16,998 nt of DNA from Baffinella frigidus (GCA_026770585.1 MU646435.1:431462-448459); one strand, 5' to 3'. Shown: positions 7,143-14,281, counted from the first letter of the stretch. Numbers and translations: made by a program. The notes: a model not told the origin generated them from the sequence alone.

Positions 7143-7303
7143 CCACACAGAGGGCTACGAAGGGATTTTCGGGCACTCAGTGCCCGAGTTTCCGTTACCT
7201 TATCCGTAGGAACCCCCTTATGCCCCTACGGGTTGTCTACCGTAGGGTCCTAGGACTTATCGCTTAGGAGTTATTCAAAATCCCTTCGAAGTCCGCTGTG
7301 TGG
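7143..7303 (+). mobile_element. Foldback element C, copy C1 (161 bp)
   Basis: CCACACAGAGGGCTACGAAG and GGATTTT at the left match the reverse complement of AAAATCCCTTCGAA and GTCCGCTGTGTGG at the right. The interior has a GGGCACTCAGTGCCC hairpin, CCGTTACCTTATCCGTAGGA and CTACCGTAGGGTCCTAGG. Confidence 0.88.
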
Positions 7304-7441
7304 ACTGCTGCCCTTTCTTCCTCCTGCTCCTACTCGTTTCTCGCCCACGCGTCCCTCGCCTTTAGGTCCTCAAGGTTCTTCGAGCTCCCAACATAGGCTG
7401 ACACCGGAACGTGTTCTGTAGAAAGGCCATGCTTCCTTTCC

Positions 7442-7519
7442 CTACGCGTTCCTCTCCAGGGGCGCGGCAGCCAGCCAGGCCTGGGGGGGGCGGTTTCTTA
7501 CGAGCGAGGTACCCCTGTA
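7442..7519 (-). pseudogene. Copy of the J-protein gene's 3' end fused to half an A element
   Basis: 7442-7485 repeats about 44 bases from the end of the J-protein last exon (stop, ACGCGTTCCTC, GCGGCAGCCA, CCAGGC). It is followed by a solo right end of element A (7485-7519, GGTTTCTTACGAGCGAGGTA then CCCCTGTA) with no left end. Confidence 0.7.
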
Positions 7520-7548
7520 CTCGTCTCAAGTCGTTTCTCGCCTGCTCG

Positions 7549-8933
7549 CTACGCGTTCCTCCCCGGGAAAGCGGCAGCCAACCAGGCTATCTGGGCAGCG
7601 CCTCTCGATGCCTGCCTTTTCCGCGCCGCGCAAGCCGTCTGCGTCGAGTCGAGCTGCTTCATGAGGAGCGATTCCTCCTGCTCCTGCGCTTTCTTCGCAC
7701 GCGCTGTTTCCTCCTCCTGAGAGGCCTTCTCTGCCTGCTCCCGCGCTTGCTCTTCCTGGTTTAGGGGTTAGGGGTTAGGGGTTAGGGTTTAGGGTTTAGG
7801 ATTTAGGGTGTAGGGTGTAGGGTGTAGGGCGTAGGGTTTAGGATTTAGGGTCTGGGTGACATGATCGCGGGCGGCCTTTTCCCGCACAGCCTTCTCCCGT
7901 ACAGCCGCATCGTCCACCGCGGCCCACCGCTCCTCAGCCTTCCTCATCAGCGCTGCCATCTCGGCCGCCGCCTTCTCAGCAAGTGCCTGAGCCTCCGCGC
8001 GCGCCTGAGCCTGGGCGTCGGCGCGCGCCTCCTCCTCGGCGTGCGCGCGCTGCTCCCGCGCAACCTTCTGCTTCGCCGCCGCTTCACGGACAAGGCGCGC
8101 GCCGAAGTCCTCCCCAGCCTTTTCCTCCGCATCTGCCTTGTTCTCCTCCGCCGCGGCCTGGGCCATATTCGCAGAGTGCGCCGCCTGTCGCCGCTCAGCC
8201 TGCATCTCGCGCACCCCCCTCTCCCGCAGCTCCTCCGGCGTCTCCCTCTTCCAGGAACGCCGCGCAGGCTTCACTGGGCTCTGGCCGCCCGGACTGCTCC
8301 GGAGGGTCTGGCGAGCGACTGCTGCGAGGGCCACCGCCGCGGCCCGGGCCTCCTCTTTGTGGCGGGCAGCCTCGCGGGCCGTAGCCTGGTCTTCCTCTTT
8401 CTGGCGGGCAGCATCCTTCTCCAGGGCCGGCGCTGCCCGCGCAGCCGCCTCTTCCATTGACCGCCTCGCAGCCGATTGACGCCTGTACGTCCGTCCCGCT
8501 GTACCCGCGAAAGCAGGTGTGGCTTTCTCTGTTTCGTCCGGCAGCACCGCATGGCTCGTCTGGATCTCCTTGAAGCTGCCCGCAGTCGCGGCCAGTCCCT
8601 TGTCAGGGTGGTGCCTGCTGGTCGGGATGGCGGCTGTCAGCTTCGGAGCGACCCGCCGAGATGCTGCCGCGCCATTGCGTGGAGACCTAGGAATGTTGCT
8701 CTTCTGCCCCTGCCATGCGCCACACCACTAACAACGAGGAGCCGAGCTGTAGAACCCGGACCATCAAGCCATCCATGCCGGCACACTCCGCCCCTGGTTG
8801 TGGTGCGAGCGGGGAACTGCGGAAGAGGGGGGAGAGGGAGGCACCTGAGCGCAAGCCTCTTGTGAGCAACCGAGATCATGATGAGCGTAGCGCTGAACGC
8901 CAGCCCGAGGACCGCATAGTGGTCGATCTCCAT
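7549..8933 (-). CDS. J-domain protein with Ala/Glu/Arg-rich coiled coil, three exons
   Basis: J-domain proteins recruit Hsp70 chaperones and stimulate their ATPase. Exon 1 is 8845-8933, exon 2 is 7861-8614 and exon 3 is 7549-7755, giving 349 residues. The start ATG at 8933 opens MEIDHYAVLGL (helix I). Helix II ends HKRLALR. The junction then gives HHPDKG, the essential HPD loop, at residues 32-34, followed by SFKEIQTSHAVLPDETEK (helices III-IV). The rest is low-complexity charged sequence with heptad-like A/E/R/K runs (for example AEEKAGEDF, RAEAQALAEKAAAEMAAL, KKAQEQEES) and ends PGRNA-stop. Intron 1 (8615-8844) has donor CAG|GTGCC and acceptor CAG|GCACC, phase 2. Intron 2 (7756-7860) is phase 0 and almost wholly telomere-like repeat. 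If intron 2 is retained, the frame instead runs 23 repeat-coded residues to a stop at 7789. Helix II is unusually hydrophobic (LIMISVA) for the family. The client and compartment are unknown; no signal peptide is seen. Confidence 0.82.
7756..7860 (-). repeat. Intron 2 of the J-protein gene, made of telomere-like repeat
   Basis: On the sense strand the intron starts CAT|GTCACCC and continues as CCCTAAA/CCCTACA units to CCCCTAACCCCTAAACCAG|GAA. Coiled-coil coding sequence resumes in phase 0 on the other side. About 95 of 105 nt are repeat. The donor is weak, so an alternative upstream donor is possible. Confidence 0.72.
8615..8844 (-). other. Intron 1 of the J-protein gene
   Basis: Splitting the J domain between LALR and HHPDK, it has GT at 8844-8843 and AG at 8616-8615 on the sense strand. 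Joining restores an unbroken J domain through the HPD loop, which is the strongest evidence for both sites. Confidence 0.85.
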
Positions 8934-9453
8934 TACCAGTCGACAGAACCTGGCGAACCTTCCAGGGCTCTGTCGTGGTGGGGGGGAAGCAAGGCTGCGC
9001 CGTTGTTCCGAGCTTGACCAATGACCAGATCCACCGAGGCGCGTTTGACCAGAGGCACTTTTTTTTTCACTGGTCAAGAAGTCCCGAGCTCCTATGGCGG
9101 TCTTGTCCTCTGATGGCAGTCTGGCGGTCTGGTGGCGGTCTCTACGTAACGACGGCGATGAACGGAACTTGCACGAGAAGGGCTTCGAGGTCAAGACCAA
9201 GGCGTCACTTCAAGTCAACGTTTTAAATTTTAAAAGCCATCTTTCTCAGCAAGTCAACCACCAGCAACGACTAGCGGCTTTTATGGGGTGTCCGGAGCGG
9301 GTTTCGAGCCTCTACTTGTAAAAAGTAATACCATTGTAAATATTTGTGATATGTGATGGACACATGTATAGAAAGACGTTTATCCTCTTATGAGGGTCCG
9401 TGATGAAAAATATCTGTTCAAATATCTAAAAAAATACATGTCGCGTCCGTGAA
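8934..9453. other. Upstream flank of the J-protein gene, no recognised gene
   Basis: The minus-strand frame stays open upstream of the chosen ATG to about 9200 but carries no recognisable domain. A T run (9059-9068) and AT-rich sequence from 9300 follow. No TATA element can be assigned with confidence. Confidence 0.4.
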
Positions 9454-9522
9454 GGTACTGGGATCATTTTAGCGAGATACCGAAGAGATTTCTTCGGTTT
9501 AGCTCAAAATTACTACAGTACC
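9454..9522. repeat. Imperfect hairpin, about 69 bp
   Basis: GGTACTGGGATCATTTTAGC and GAGATACCGAAGA pair imperfectly with the right half (TTCTTCGGTTTAGCTCAAAA, then GTACC). It looks like an old foldback element or a structured RNA stem. Only one copy is seen. Confidence 0.55.
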
Positions 9523-9692
9523 CGATCCGGATATAAGCTGCTACGGGTTGCTGGTGGAATACATCTGCTTCGTTCACCATGCTCGTTTCAATTATGTGCA
9601 TACGTGAACCTTCTCTCTTCCACGAAAGTCATTCCCAGACACACATGCCGTGTTGGCCTGCATGTATGAAAGATATTCACTCTCGCATGGAT

Positions 9693-9912
9693 TACAGGGG
9701 TACCTCGCTTATAAAACTACACCCCCCCCTAGGACCACCGTAGGGCCCTAGATATCCCTTAAGTGACCAGGCCTCCAAATTTGGGGGCCTGAGGTCCTAG
9801 GCTGGTCCTACGGCCCTACGGTACGGCGTATGAGCCTACTGGGCACTTAAGGGATATGCCTACTGTAGGGTCCTAGGAGGAAGCGGTTGCTTATGAGCGA
9901 GGTACCCCTGTA
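9693..9912. mobile_element. Foldback element A, copy A5, split by a B element
   Basis: Outer ends TACAGGGGTACCTCGCTTAT and ATGAGCGAGGTACCCCTGTA. The interior matches A3 on both sides of a 104-bp B element inserted at its centre. Without B the element would be about 116 bp. Confidence 0.9.
9753..9856. mobile_element. Foldback element B, copy B4, nested in element A
   Basis: TATCCCTTAAGTGACCAGGC at the left and GGGCACTTAAGGGATA at the right. The centre has CCTACGGCCCTACGGTACGG. The flanks are GGCCCTAGA and TGCCTACTG, which together correspond to the uninterrupted GGCCCTAGGCATAGGCCTAC of copy A3, with TA at the join. Confidence 0.9.
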
Positions 9913-9937
9913 GTCCAACACAGCCTCCCGATGGTAT

Positions 9938-10076
9938 CCACTTAGAAGCCAACGGGGGCTTCACGGATGCACTCCATCTAAACCATTTGTACTAGAATCT
10001 TATCCATTGCCCTGGATTCCAACCGGAATTTCTCATTGATTTTAAGGCGAACAGGACCTCGGCCGCTGCTAAGTGG
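9938..10076 (+). mobile_element. Element D, copy D2 (139 bp)
   Basis: Ends CCACTTAGAAGCC and CGCTGCTAAGTGG with the family interior CCATCTAAACCATTTGTACT and ATTCCAACCGGAATT. Exactly the same length as D1. Confidence 0.88.
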
Positions 10077-10104
10077 ATGGCTGCCTAAAGCGGAGCTCTA
10101 CATG

Positions 10105-10225
10105 TACAGGGGTACCTCGCTCATAAGAAAGCGCCCCCCCCTAGTACTCTACAGTAGGACCACGCCTAGGGCCCTATGGTGTCCTAGGGGGGGGGGCGGT
10201 TTCGTATGAGCGAGGTACCCCTGTA
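10105..10225. mobile_element. Foldback element A, copy A6
   Basis: TACAGGGGTACCTCGCTCAT at the left, ATGAGCGAGGTACCCCTGTA at the right, with C run, CTCTACAGTAGGACCACGCC and G run between. 121 bp. Confidence 0.9.
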
Positions 10226-10394
10226 CAGGCCACGATGTATCCACTGTGTTTATTACAGATCGAAACCAACACGGCCACCATGCCTCCACGCTCGCCCACA
10301 CTCTCGGCACGCCCCTGCCTCTCTACATCCTCACCTGTCCACTCTCGCCCACACTCTTGACAAACCCCTCCCTAAACGCCTAACCCCTCCCCCC

Positions 10395-10440
10395 GGTTCC
10401 TGAAAATCACAGCCCTCCCTTCTCCTTCTCTTTCCTGCAC
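10395..10440 (-). pseudogene. Copy of a terminal exon end (KEKEKGGL-stop)
   Basis: On the minus strand AAAGAGAAGGAGAAGGGAGG and CTGTGATTTTC read KEKEKGGL and stop. Similar endings, EL-stop then GATNTCCTC or GATTTCCTC, lie at about 10610, 10846 and 10880. This appears to be one of four copies of the same exon tail. Confidence 0.4.
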
Positions 10441-10456
10441 ACTCCCACGGCACATT

Positions 10457-10544
10457 CGGGTACGGGTCGTCCCGTCCGGGTACGGGTATTGCGTAGGACC
10501 CTACGCTATTGCCTACCGTAGGGCGCCCTTCGTACCCGTACCCG
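10457..10544. mobile_element. Small foldback with GTACGGG ends
   Basis: CGGGTACGGG at the left and CGTACCCGTACCCG at the right are inverted. The centre GTAGGACCCTACGCTATTGC followed by CTACCGTAGGGCG carries the same near-palindrome as families A, B and C. Confidence 0.6.
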
Positions 10545-10562
10545 CGAGAGTCGGGGGATACA

Positions 10563-10598
10563 GTCCCGTGTAAAGTCACTCCGGTCATCCTACACGGG
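10563..10598. repeat. 36-bp foldback shared with 7076-7107
   Basis: TCCCGTGTAAAGTCACTCCG then GTCATCCTACACGGGA; the ends TCCCGTGTA/TACACGGGA are perfect inverted repeats. Confidence 0.65.
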
Positions 10599-10687
10599 AA
10601 AGAGAGAGGATATCACAGCTCGGTCTTTGAGCCTTCCCCTCCTCTTCCTTACACAATTCGATGGCACACCCGGGCTATTTCCTACCG

Positions 10688-10808
10688 TACAGGGGTACCT
10701 CGCTCATAAAAAACGCCCCCCCCCTAGGACCCTACGGTAGGACTATGCCTAGGGCCCCATGGTGGTCCTAGGGGGGGAGCAGTTTCTTATGAGCAAGGTA
10801 CCCCTGTA
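10688..10808. mobile_element. Foldback element A, copy A7
   Basis: TACAGGGGTACCTCGCTCAT at the left and ATGAGCAAGGTACCCCTGTA at the right, interior CCTAGGACCCTACGGTAGGA then CTATGCCTAGGGCCCCATGG. 121 bp. Confidence 0.9.
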
Positions 10809-10879
10809 CGTTGCGCTTCGTAATTTCGTGGAGGGGACGACATCACAGCTCGGCAGCCCCCGCCTCTTTCTAGAGGAAA

Positions 10880-11000
10880 TCACAGCTCAGCCTTGACCCC
10901 ATCTTGCTCTACCTTCTCCTTTTTCTCGGCATTCCCCTCCTCGGTCTCTAGCTTCTCCGCCTCTTTCTTGCACGCTTCGATCGCGCATTCGAGGTCACCG
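10880..11000 (-). CDS. Probable terminal exon of an unknown protein
   Basis: The minus strand reads GDLECAIEACKKEAEKLETE, then EGNAEKKEKVEQDGVKAEL and a TGA stop at 10880-10882. The composition (charged, helical, no repeats) resembles coding sequence and differs from the minisatellite to its right, which ends at the same point. No family is recognised. The 5' edge and acceptor are uncertain; the frame runs on into the minisatellite. Partial copies of its end lie at 10395-10440, near 10607-10640 and near 10846-10870. Confidence 0.4.
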
Positions 11001-11345
11001 CACCACTCCACTTTCGTTGCTGCCAACCACTTTCGAACGTTAGGTTGACACCACCAACCACTTTCGTTGTTGAGTTGACACCACCAACCACTTTCGAACG
11101 CTAGGTGGACACCACTCCACTTTCGTTGCTGCCAACCACTTTCGAACGTTAGGTTGACACCACCAACCACTTTCGCTGTTAAGTTGACACCACCAACCAC
11201 TTTCGAACGCTAGGTGGACACCACTCCACTTTCGTTGCTGCCAACCACTTTCGAACGTTAGGTTGACACCATCAACCACTTTCGCTGTTAGGTTGATACC
11301 ACCAACCACTTGCGGTGTTAGGTTGACACCACTCCACTTTTGTTG
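11001..11345. repeat. Minisatellite with 109-bp higher-order unit
   Basis: The word CACCACTCCACTTTCGTTGC starts at 11001, 11110 and 11219, with a variant at 11327. Spacings are 109, 109 and 108. Each unit holds three subunits of about 36 bp around AACCACTTTCG and GTTGACACCACC. The open minus-strand frames through it (VGGVNLT, FESGWQQRKWSG) change phase between units and are not taken as protein. Confidence 0.9.
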
Positions 11346-11382
11346 CTGTCAAGGACAATCCACGTCGCGAGATTTCCCCACA

Positions 11383-11542
11383 CCACACAGCGGGCTACAA
11401 AGGGATTTTCGGGCGCTGAGAGCCCGAGTTTCCGTTACCTTATCAGTATGAACCCCCTATGTTCCTACGGATTGCCTACTGTAGGGTCCTAGGTCGTATC
11501 GCTTGGGGGTTATTCAAAATCCCTTCGAAGTCTGCTGCGTGG
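11383..11542 (+). mobile_element. Foldback element C, copy C2 (160 bp)
   Basis: CCACACAGCGGGCTACAAAG at the left and CTTCGAAGTCTGCTGCGTGG at the right, with CCGTTACCTTATCAGTATGA and CTACTGTAGGGTCCTAGG inside. Confidence 0.88.
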
Positions 11543-11724
11543 CCTGCTGGATAAACCAACCCAGCTGTGTACCAGAAAAAACTCTTTCTAGACAACGTTC
11601 GAGGGAGGGGCTTGCTTCCGATATCCTGAGAAGGTTCATTTTTGACTACCACTCTACCGACGCGGGCTCGTCGTGAGGCGCCAAAACTTTTAGAACGCTC
11701 ATCGCCAGGCTTGAGAGTAATAAA

Positions 11725-11800
11725 CGAAAAGAAGGAGGGTGCGTGCCTGATGCTTCCAAATTCTTGAGAAGAGGGAGCGTTGTTTCCTCGCACAGAGACG
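11725..11800 (-). other. Coding-like block, second copy (TLPLLKNLEASGTHPPS)
   Basis: On the minus strand it reads CEETTLPLLKNLEASGTHPP and is similar to the block at 11933-12000. Spacing of leucines resembles part of an LRR (L-x-x-L-x-x-L-x-x-SG) but it is too short to classify. A (CT)n microsatellite on the sense strand separates the copies. Confidence 0.4.
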
Positions 11801-11821
11801 AAGGAAAACCAGGAGCTGGTC

Positions 11822-11825
<4 letters not shown>

Positions 11826-11858
<33 letters not shown>

Positions 11859-11929
11859 CGCGCGAAAGAGAGAGAGAGAGAGAGAGAGAGAAAGCGTTGG
11901 AGACAGAGAGAGAGAGAGAGAGAGAGAGT
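11826..11929 (+). repeat. (GA)n microsatellite
   Basis: GA dinucleotides broken by GCGCGCGCG and AAAGCGTTGGAGAC. It separates two copies of the same coding-like block. Confidence 0.92.
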
Positions 11930-11932
11930 TGG

Positions 11933-12000
11933 CGGGCGCGTGCCTGATGCGTCCAGCTTCTTCAGAACAGGGAGCGTCGCCACCTCGCACGGCACCGCCC
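11933..12000 (-). other. Coding-like block, first copy (TLPVLKKLDASGTRPP)
   Basis: The minus strand reads AVPCEVATLPVLKKLDASGT then RPP before entering the CT repeat. About 70% of residues match the block at 11725. It could be a duplicated exon of an LRR or other gene. No stop within the block. Confidence 0.4.
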
Positions 12001-12008
12001 CTAGGATC

Positions 12009-12281
12009 AAGGGTTTAGGGTTTAGGGTTTAGGGTTTAGGGTTTAGGGTTTAGGGTTTAGGGTTTAGGGTTTAGGGTTTAGGGTTTAGGGTTTAGGGTTT
12101 GGGGTTTAGGGTCTAGGGTTTAGGGTTTAGGGTTTAGGGTTTAGAGTTTAGGGTTTAGGGTTTAGGTTTCAGGGTTTAGGGTTCAGGTTTCAGGGTTCAG
12201 AGTTTAGAGTTTAGAGTTTAGAGTTAAGGGTTTAGGGTTTAGGGTTTAGGGTTTAGGGTTTAGGGTTTAGGGTTTAGGGTC
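12009..12281 (-). repeat. Long telomere-like array (TTTAGGG on the plus strand)
   Basis: About 15 perfect TTTAGGG units, then TTTAGAG and TTCAGGG variants, then about 8 perfect units. It is the largest near-perfect array in the window. C-rich on the minus strand, the sense strand of the neighbouring minus-strand coding blocks. Confidence 0.95.
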
Positions 12282-12470
12282 CGTCCTAGGCTCATTATTC
12301 GCGAGTAACACCTTTACTCTCGAACAAGGACACGCACAGAAGGGAATACATGGCGCCCACGTTGGTTTCGATCCGTAACAAACCCACGTTTCGCTCTTTC
12401 TCTCAGCACCGCCCCTGGGCTAGTCCTAGCCGCCTAGGACCTGCCCTACTGTATGGCCCAACCGCTGTGA
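12282..12470. other. Spacer with no recognised gene
   Basis: Between the telomere-like array and repeat E2. It contains CCTAGGACCTGCCCTACTGT and ATGGCCCAA, which recur near 12570-12595. No coding motif seen. Confidence 0.4.
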
Positions 12471-12471
12471 T

Positions 12472-12543
12472 TTTCTTTGCCAAGAAACGGAGAGAAAAAT
12501 AGGTTTCCCCGGATAAGCAGCGCTCAGGGTCAAGCGTCGATTG
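12472..12543 (+). repeat. Repeat E, partial copy
   Basis: GTGATTTTCTTTGCCAAGAA, GAGAAAAATAGG, then CCCCGGATAAGCAGCG and CAGGGTCAAGCGTCGATTG match 12983-13056 over about 73 bp. Confidence 0.8.
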
Positions 12544-12773
12544 GAAAATCCATGCGTTTAATTTAGGCTCCTAGGACCAGCTCTGCTGTATGACCCAATC
12601 GCTGTGTGCGTCCTTGTTTCTCTAGGTCGTGCTCAGACACAGCCTTGGTGGGGGTGCATACACGGCGGCCGTGTTGGTAGTGAGAAAGGTCTCTCTCTAT
12701 CTACGGCTGTGCGTCTCCTGCTTCGCAAAAACACGGTTTGCTACGCAGGGGGGGAAGCTTCAGAGTCAAGGCA
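12544..12773. other. Spacer with no recognised gene
   Basis: Short plus-strand frames occur (12604-12832) but have no family motif or supporting splice structure. Part of the sequence repeats words near 12430. Confidence 0.35.
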
Positions 12774-12870
12774 TTTCCGGTTACCTTATCCGTAGGAACC
12801 CCCCCTATGTCCCTACGGATTGCCTACCGTAGGGTCCTACGTCTTATCGCGTATGGGTCTTATCGCTTAT
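12774..12870 (+). mobile_element. Element C, internal fragment (C4)
   Basis: TTTCCGGTTACCTTATCCGT, then CTACGGATTGCCTACCGTAG and GGTCCTACGTCTTATCGC match the centre of C1. Both terminal inverted repeats are missing. TCTTATCGC(G/T)TATGG is doubled at the right. Confidence 0.75.
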
Positions 12871-12905
12871 GGCCGGGCGCTGGAGGAGGCTGCAGCTATC
12901 AGGCG

Positions 12906-13026
12906 AACCCCATTTTCCTTGCGTTTTATGGCAACAAAAAATCACTACACAATTCGTTCTTACTAGTGATACTGAAGCATGTGTGTAGTGATTTTCGTTG
13001 CCAGGAAATAAAAGAAAAATAGGGTT
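12906..13026. mobile_element. Foldback element E (inverted arms about 45 bp)
   Basis: AACCCCATTTTCCTTGCGTT and TTATGGCAACAAAAAATCAC at the left are matched by the reverse complement of GTGATTTTCGTTGCCAGG, then AAATAGGGTT at the right, ending in CTACACA/TGTGTAG near the loop. Confidence 0.72.
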
Positions 13027-13056
13027 CCCCGGATAAGCAGCGTCCAGGGTCAAGCG

Positions 13057-13248
13057 TCGATTGCCTTGACTAAATGAACCGCATGAATTGGCTTGGCACC
13101 CAGATGCTCGAGATCCCGGGTACCCAAGATCCCAATATGCATATTCGAAAGTTGACGCCCACTCAAACCTGCATATTTGCATGGGTGCATATTTGAACGG
13201 GCGTCAACTTTAGCAACGTTGAATGGCCCGTGACCAGAGCCTCATTAC
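13057..13248. other. Spacer with a short inverted repeat
   Basis: AAAGTTGACGCCC (13148-13160) and GGGCGTCAACTTT (13199-13211) are perfect inverted copies about 38 bases apart, enclosing GCATATTTGCATGGGTGCAT. It looks like another small foldback element. Confidence 0.55.
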
Positions 13249-13292
13249 CTGTGAGGTTGTTCGCAGAGAGGTAGAGTCCCTACAGCTTCCGG
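13249..13292 (-). pseudogene. LRR exon copy L1, with stop
   Basis: The sense strand reads LRKL-stop-GLYLSANNLTG with donor CACAG|GTAATG at 13248. It matches exon L2 but a TAG replaces the Gln codon. The left part is replaced by a truncated D element, whose sequence begins exactly where the match to L2 ends. Confidence 0.7.
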
Positions 13293-13397
13293 AGTCCATC
13301 TAAACGGTCCGTACTAGAATCTTATCCATTGCCCTGGATTCCAACCGGAATTTCGCCTTGCGTTCAGGGCAAAAAGGAACTCGGCCGCTGCTGAGGG
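13293..13397 (+). mobile_element. Element D, truncated copy D3
   Basis: Begins at AGTCCATCTAAACGGTCCGT, lacking the first about 30 bases of the family, and ends GGCCGCTGCTGAGG. It abuts the truncated LRR exon L1. Confidence 0.82.
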
Positions 13398-13416
13398 GGT
13401 CTGAGAGCCTCGGTAC

Positions 13417-13483
13417 CTGTGAGGTTGTTCGCAGAGAGGTAGAGTCCCTGCAGCTTCTGGAGCCCCCCCAGCTCCACCGGCAC
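13417..13483 (-). CDS. LRR exon L2 (intact repeat)
   Basis: LRRs form curved solenoids that bind other proteins. On the sense strand 22 codons plus one base read VPVELGGLQKLQGLYLSANN and LT, then donor CAG|GTACCG at 13416. The acceptor is CCCAAG at 13484. Joined to L3 in phase 0 it gives two consecutive 24-residue repeats of the plant-type consensus (G-x-(I/V)P-x-x-LG-x-L-x-x-L-x-x-L-x-LS-x-N-x-L-x). This exact fit supports both splice sites. Confidence 0.8.
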
Positions 13484-13656
13484 CTTGGGCGTTTGGGTTT
13501 GGGGTTTGGGGTTTGGGGTTTGGGGGTTGGGGTTTGGGGATTGGGGTTTGGGGTTTGGGGTTTGGGGTTTGGGGTTTAGGGTTTAGAATTAAGGGTTTAG
13601 GGTTTAGAGTTTGGGGTTGAGGGTTTAGGGTTGAACGTTTACGGTTTACGGTTTAC
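13484..13656 (-). repeat. LRR-gene intron made of telomere-like repeat
   Basis: On the sense strand it starts GCCG|GTAAACCG, passes through CCCTAAA units and CCCCAAA/CCCAAAC units, and ends CCCAAACGCCCAAG. About 160 of 173 nt are repeat. The flanking exons join to a perfect 24-residue LRR register. Confidence 0.82.
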
Positions 13657-13733
13657 CGGCCCCAAAAGGTAGTTCCCCGAAAGGTAGAGGAACTCGAGGC
13701 TCTCCATGCTTCCCAAAGACGGAGGGATCGAGC
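13657..13733 (-). CDS. LRR exon L3 (intact repeat)
   Basis: Two bases complete a Gly codon, then 25 codons read SIPPSLGSMESLEFLYLSGN and YLLGP. Donor GCCG|GTAAAC at 13656; the acceptor GGCTTTAG ends at 13734. Near-identical to the right half of exon L5, so it is a duplicated repeat. Confidence 0.75.
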
Positions 13734-13734
13734 C

Positions 13735-13797
13735 TAAAGCCTCAAGCCTAAGGCCCAACGCCTAACGCCTAACGCCTAACGCCTAACGCCTAAACCA
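13735..13797 (+). repeat. Heptamer array (GCCTAAC)n
   Basis: GCCTAAAGCC, then about five GCCTAAC units on the plus strand, so GTTAGGC in the sense direction of the LRR gene. It lies between LRR blocks L3 and L4. It is a different heptamer from the CCCTAAA arrays and has the opposite orientation. Confidence 0.85.
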
Positions 13798-13852
13798 GGC
13801 AGGGATGGTGCCATTTCAGGCGTTGCTGTTCAGCCGTACGAAGTGATGGCAG
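13798..13852 (-). pseudogene. Degenerate LRR block L4
   Basis: The sense strand reads HFVRLNSNA-stop-NGTIP, matching QFIWLNNNALNGTIP of exon L5 with a TGA in place of the Leu codon. It is cut at the left edge of its sense sequence by element D4. Confidence 0.65.
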
Positions 13853-13991
13853 CTACTTAGCAGCCAACGGGGGCTTCCCGGACACAGTCCATCTAAACGA
13901 TTTGTACTAGAATCTTATCCATTGCACTGGAACCTAACCGGAATTTCGCCTTGAATTCAAGGTGAAAAGGTCCTCGCTCGCTGCTAAGTGG
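13853..13991 (+). mobile_element. Element D, copy D4 (139 bp), in an LRR block
   Basis: Ends CTACTTAGCAGCCA and CGCTGCTAAGTGG. The interior is nearly identical to D1, including GAACCTAACCGGAATTTC and TTGAATTCAAGG. It lies between degenerate LRR pieces. Confidence 0.88.
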
Positions 13992-14060
13992 AGGAACAAC
14001 CTTGTGTCTCTGCCCAGCTCACGGGTCGCAGCAACTGGAGGGTGACTCAACCGGGGGAAC
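13992..14060 (-). pseudogene. LRR-like remnant next to D4
   Basis: One sense frame reads PVAATRELGRDTRLFLHL, which has the L-G-x-x-x-x-L-x-L-x-L spacing of an LRR, and it is broken off by element D4. Weak evidence. Confidence 0.35.
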
Positions 14061-14158
14061 ATTTCACAGTGGTGGGAAGGTACCGGGCCTAACGCCTAAT
14101 GCCTAACGTTGAACGCCTAACAACTCAAGACTACAGCCTAAACCACATATGGGATTAC

Positions 14159-14281
14159 CGGCCCCGAAAGGTAGTTCCCCGAAAGGTAGAGGAACTCGAG
14201 ATGCTCCATGCTTCCGAGAGAAAGAGGGATGGTGCCGTTGAGAGCGTTGTTGTTCAGCCAGATGAACTGCAGTGCCCCCGC
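14159..14281 (-). CDS. LRR exon L5 (intact, 41 codons)
   Basis: Acceptor CGGCAG at 14282, then AGALQFIWLNNNALNGTIPL and SLGSMEHLEFLYLSGNYLSG, then P and the donor GCCG|GTAATC at 14158. Phase 0 at both ends. Contains most of two 24-residue repeats. The donor is homologous to that of L3, showing the exon and its intron start were duplicated together. Confidence 0.8.

Noticed and set aside
7861-8460. 199-residue plus-strand frame opposite the J-protein gene
   Set aside because: It is a GC-rich antisense shadow. The minus strand has a J domain, correct splice phases and coiled-coil periodicity.
9094-9321. Plus-strand frame beginning MAVLSSDGSLAVWW, suggestive of a WD40 repeat
   Set aside because: Only one short match, no further repeat, and no splice-consistent continuation.
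4696-10808. CRISPR-like array from the repeated A and B elements
   Set aside because: Spacing is irregular, ends are inverted rather than direct repeats, and the genes are spliced eukaryotic genes.
10880-11309. Tandem-repeat protein (VGGVNLT/FESGW units) on the minus strand
   Set aside because: The unit is 109 bp, not a multiple of three, so the frame rotates between units. It is better explained as a minisatellite.
12009-12281. A true chromosome end
   Set aside because: The array is internal, with sequence of similar character on both sides, and its units degenerate in the middle.
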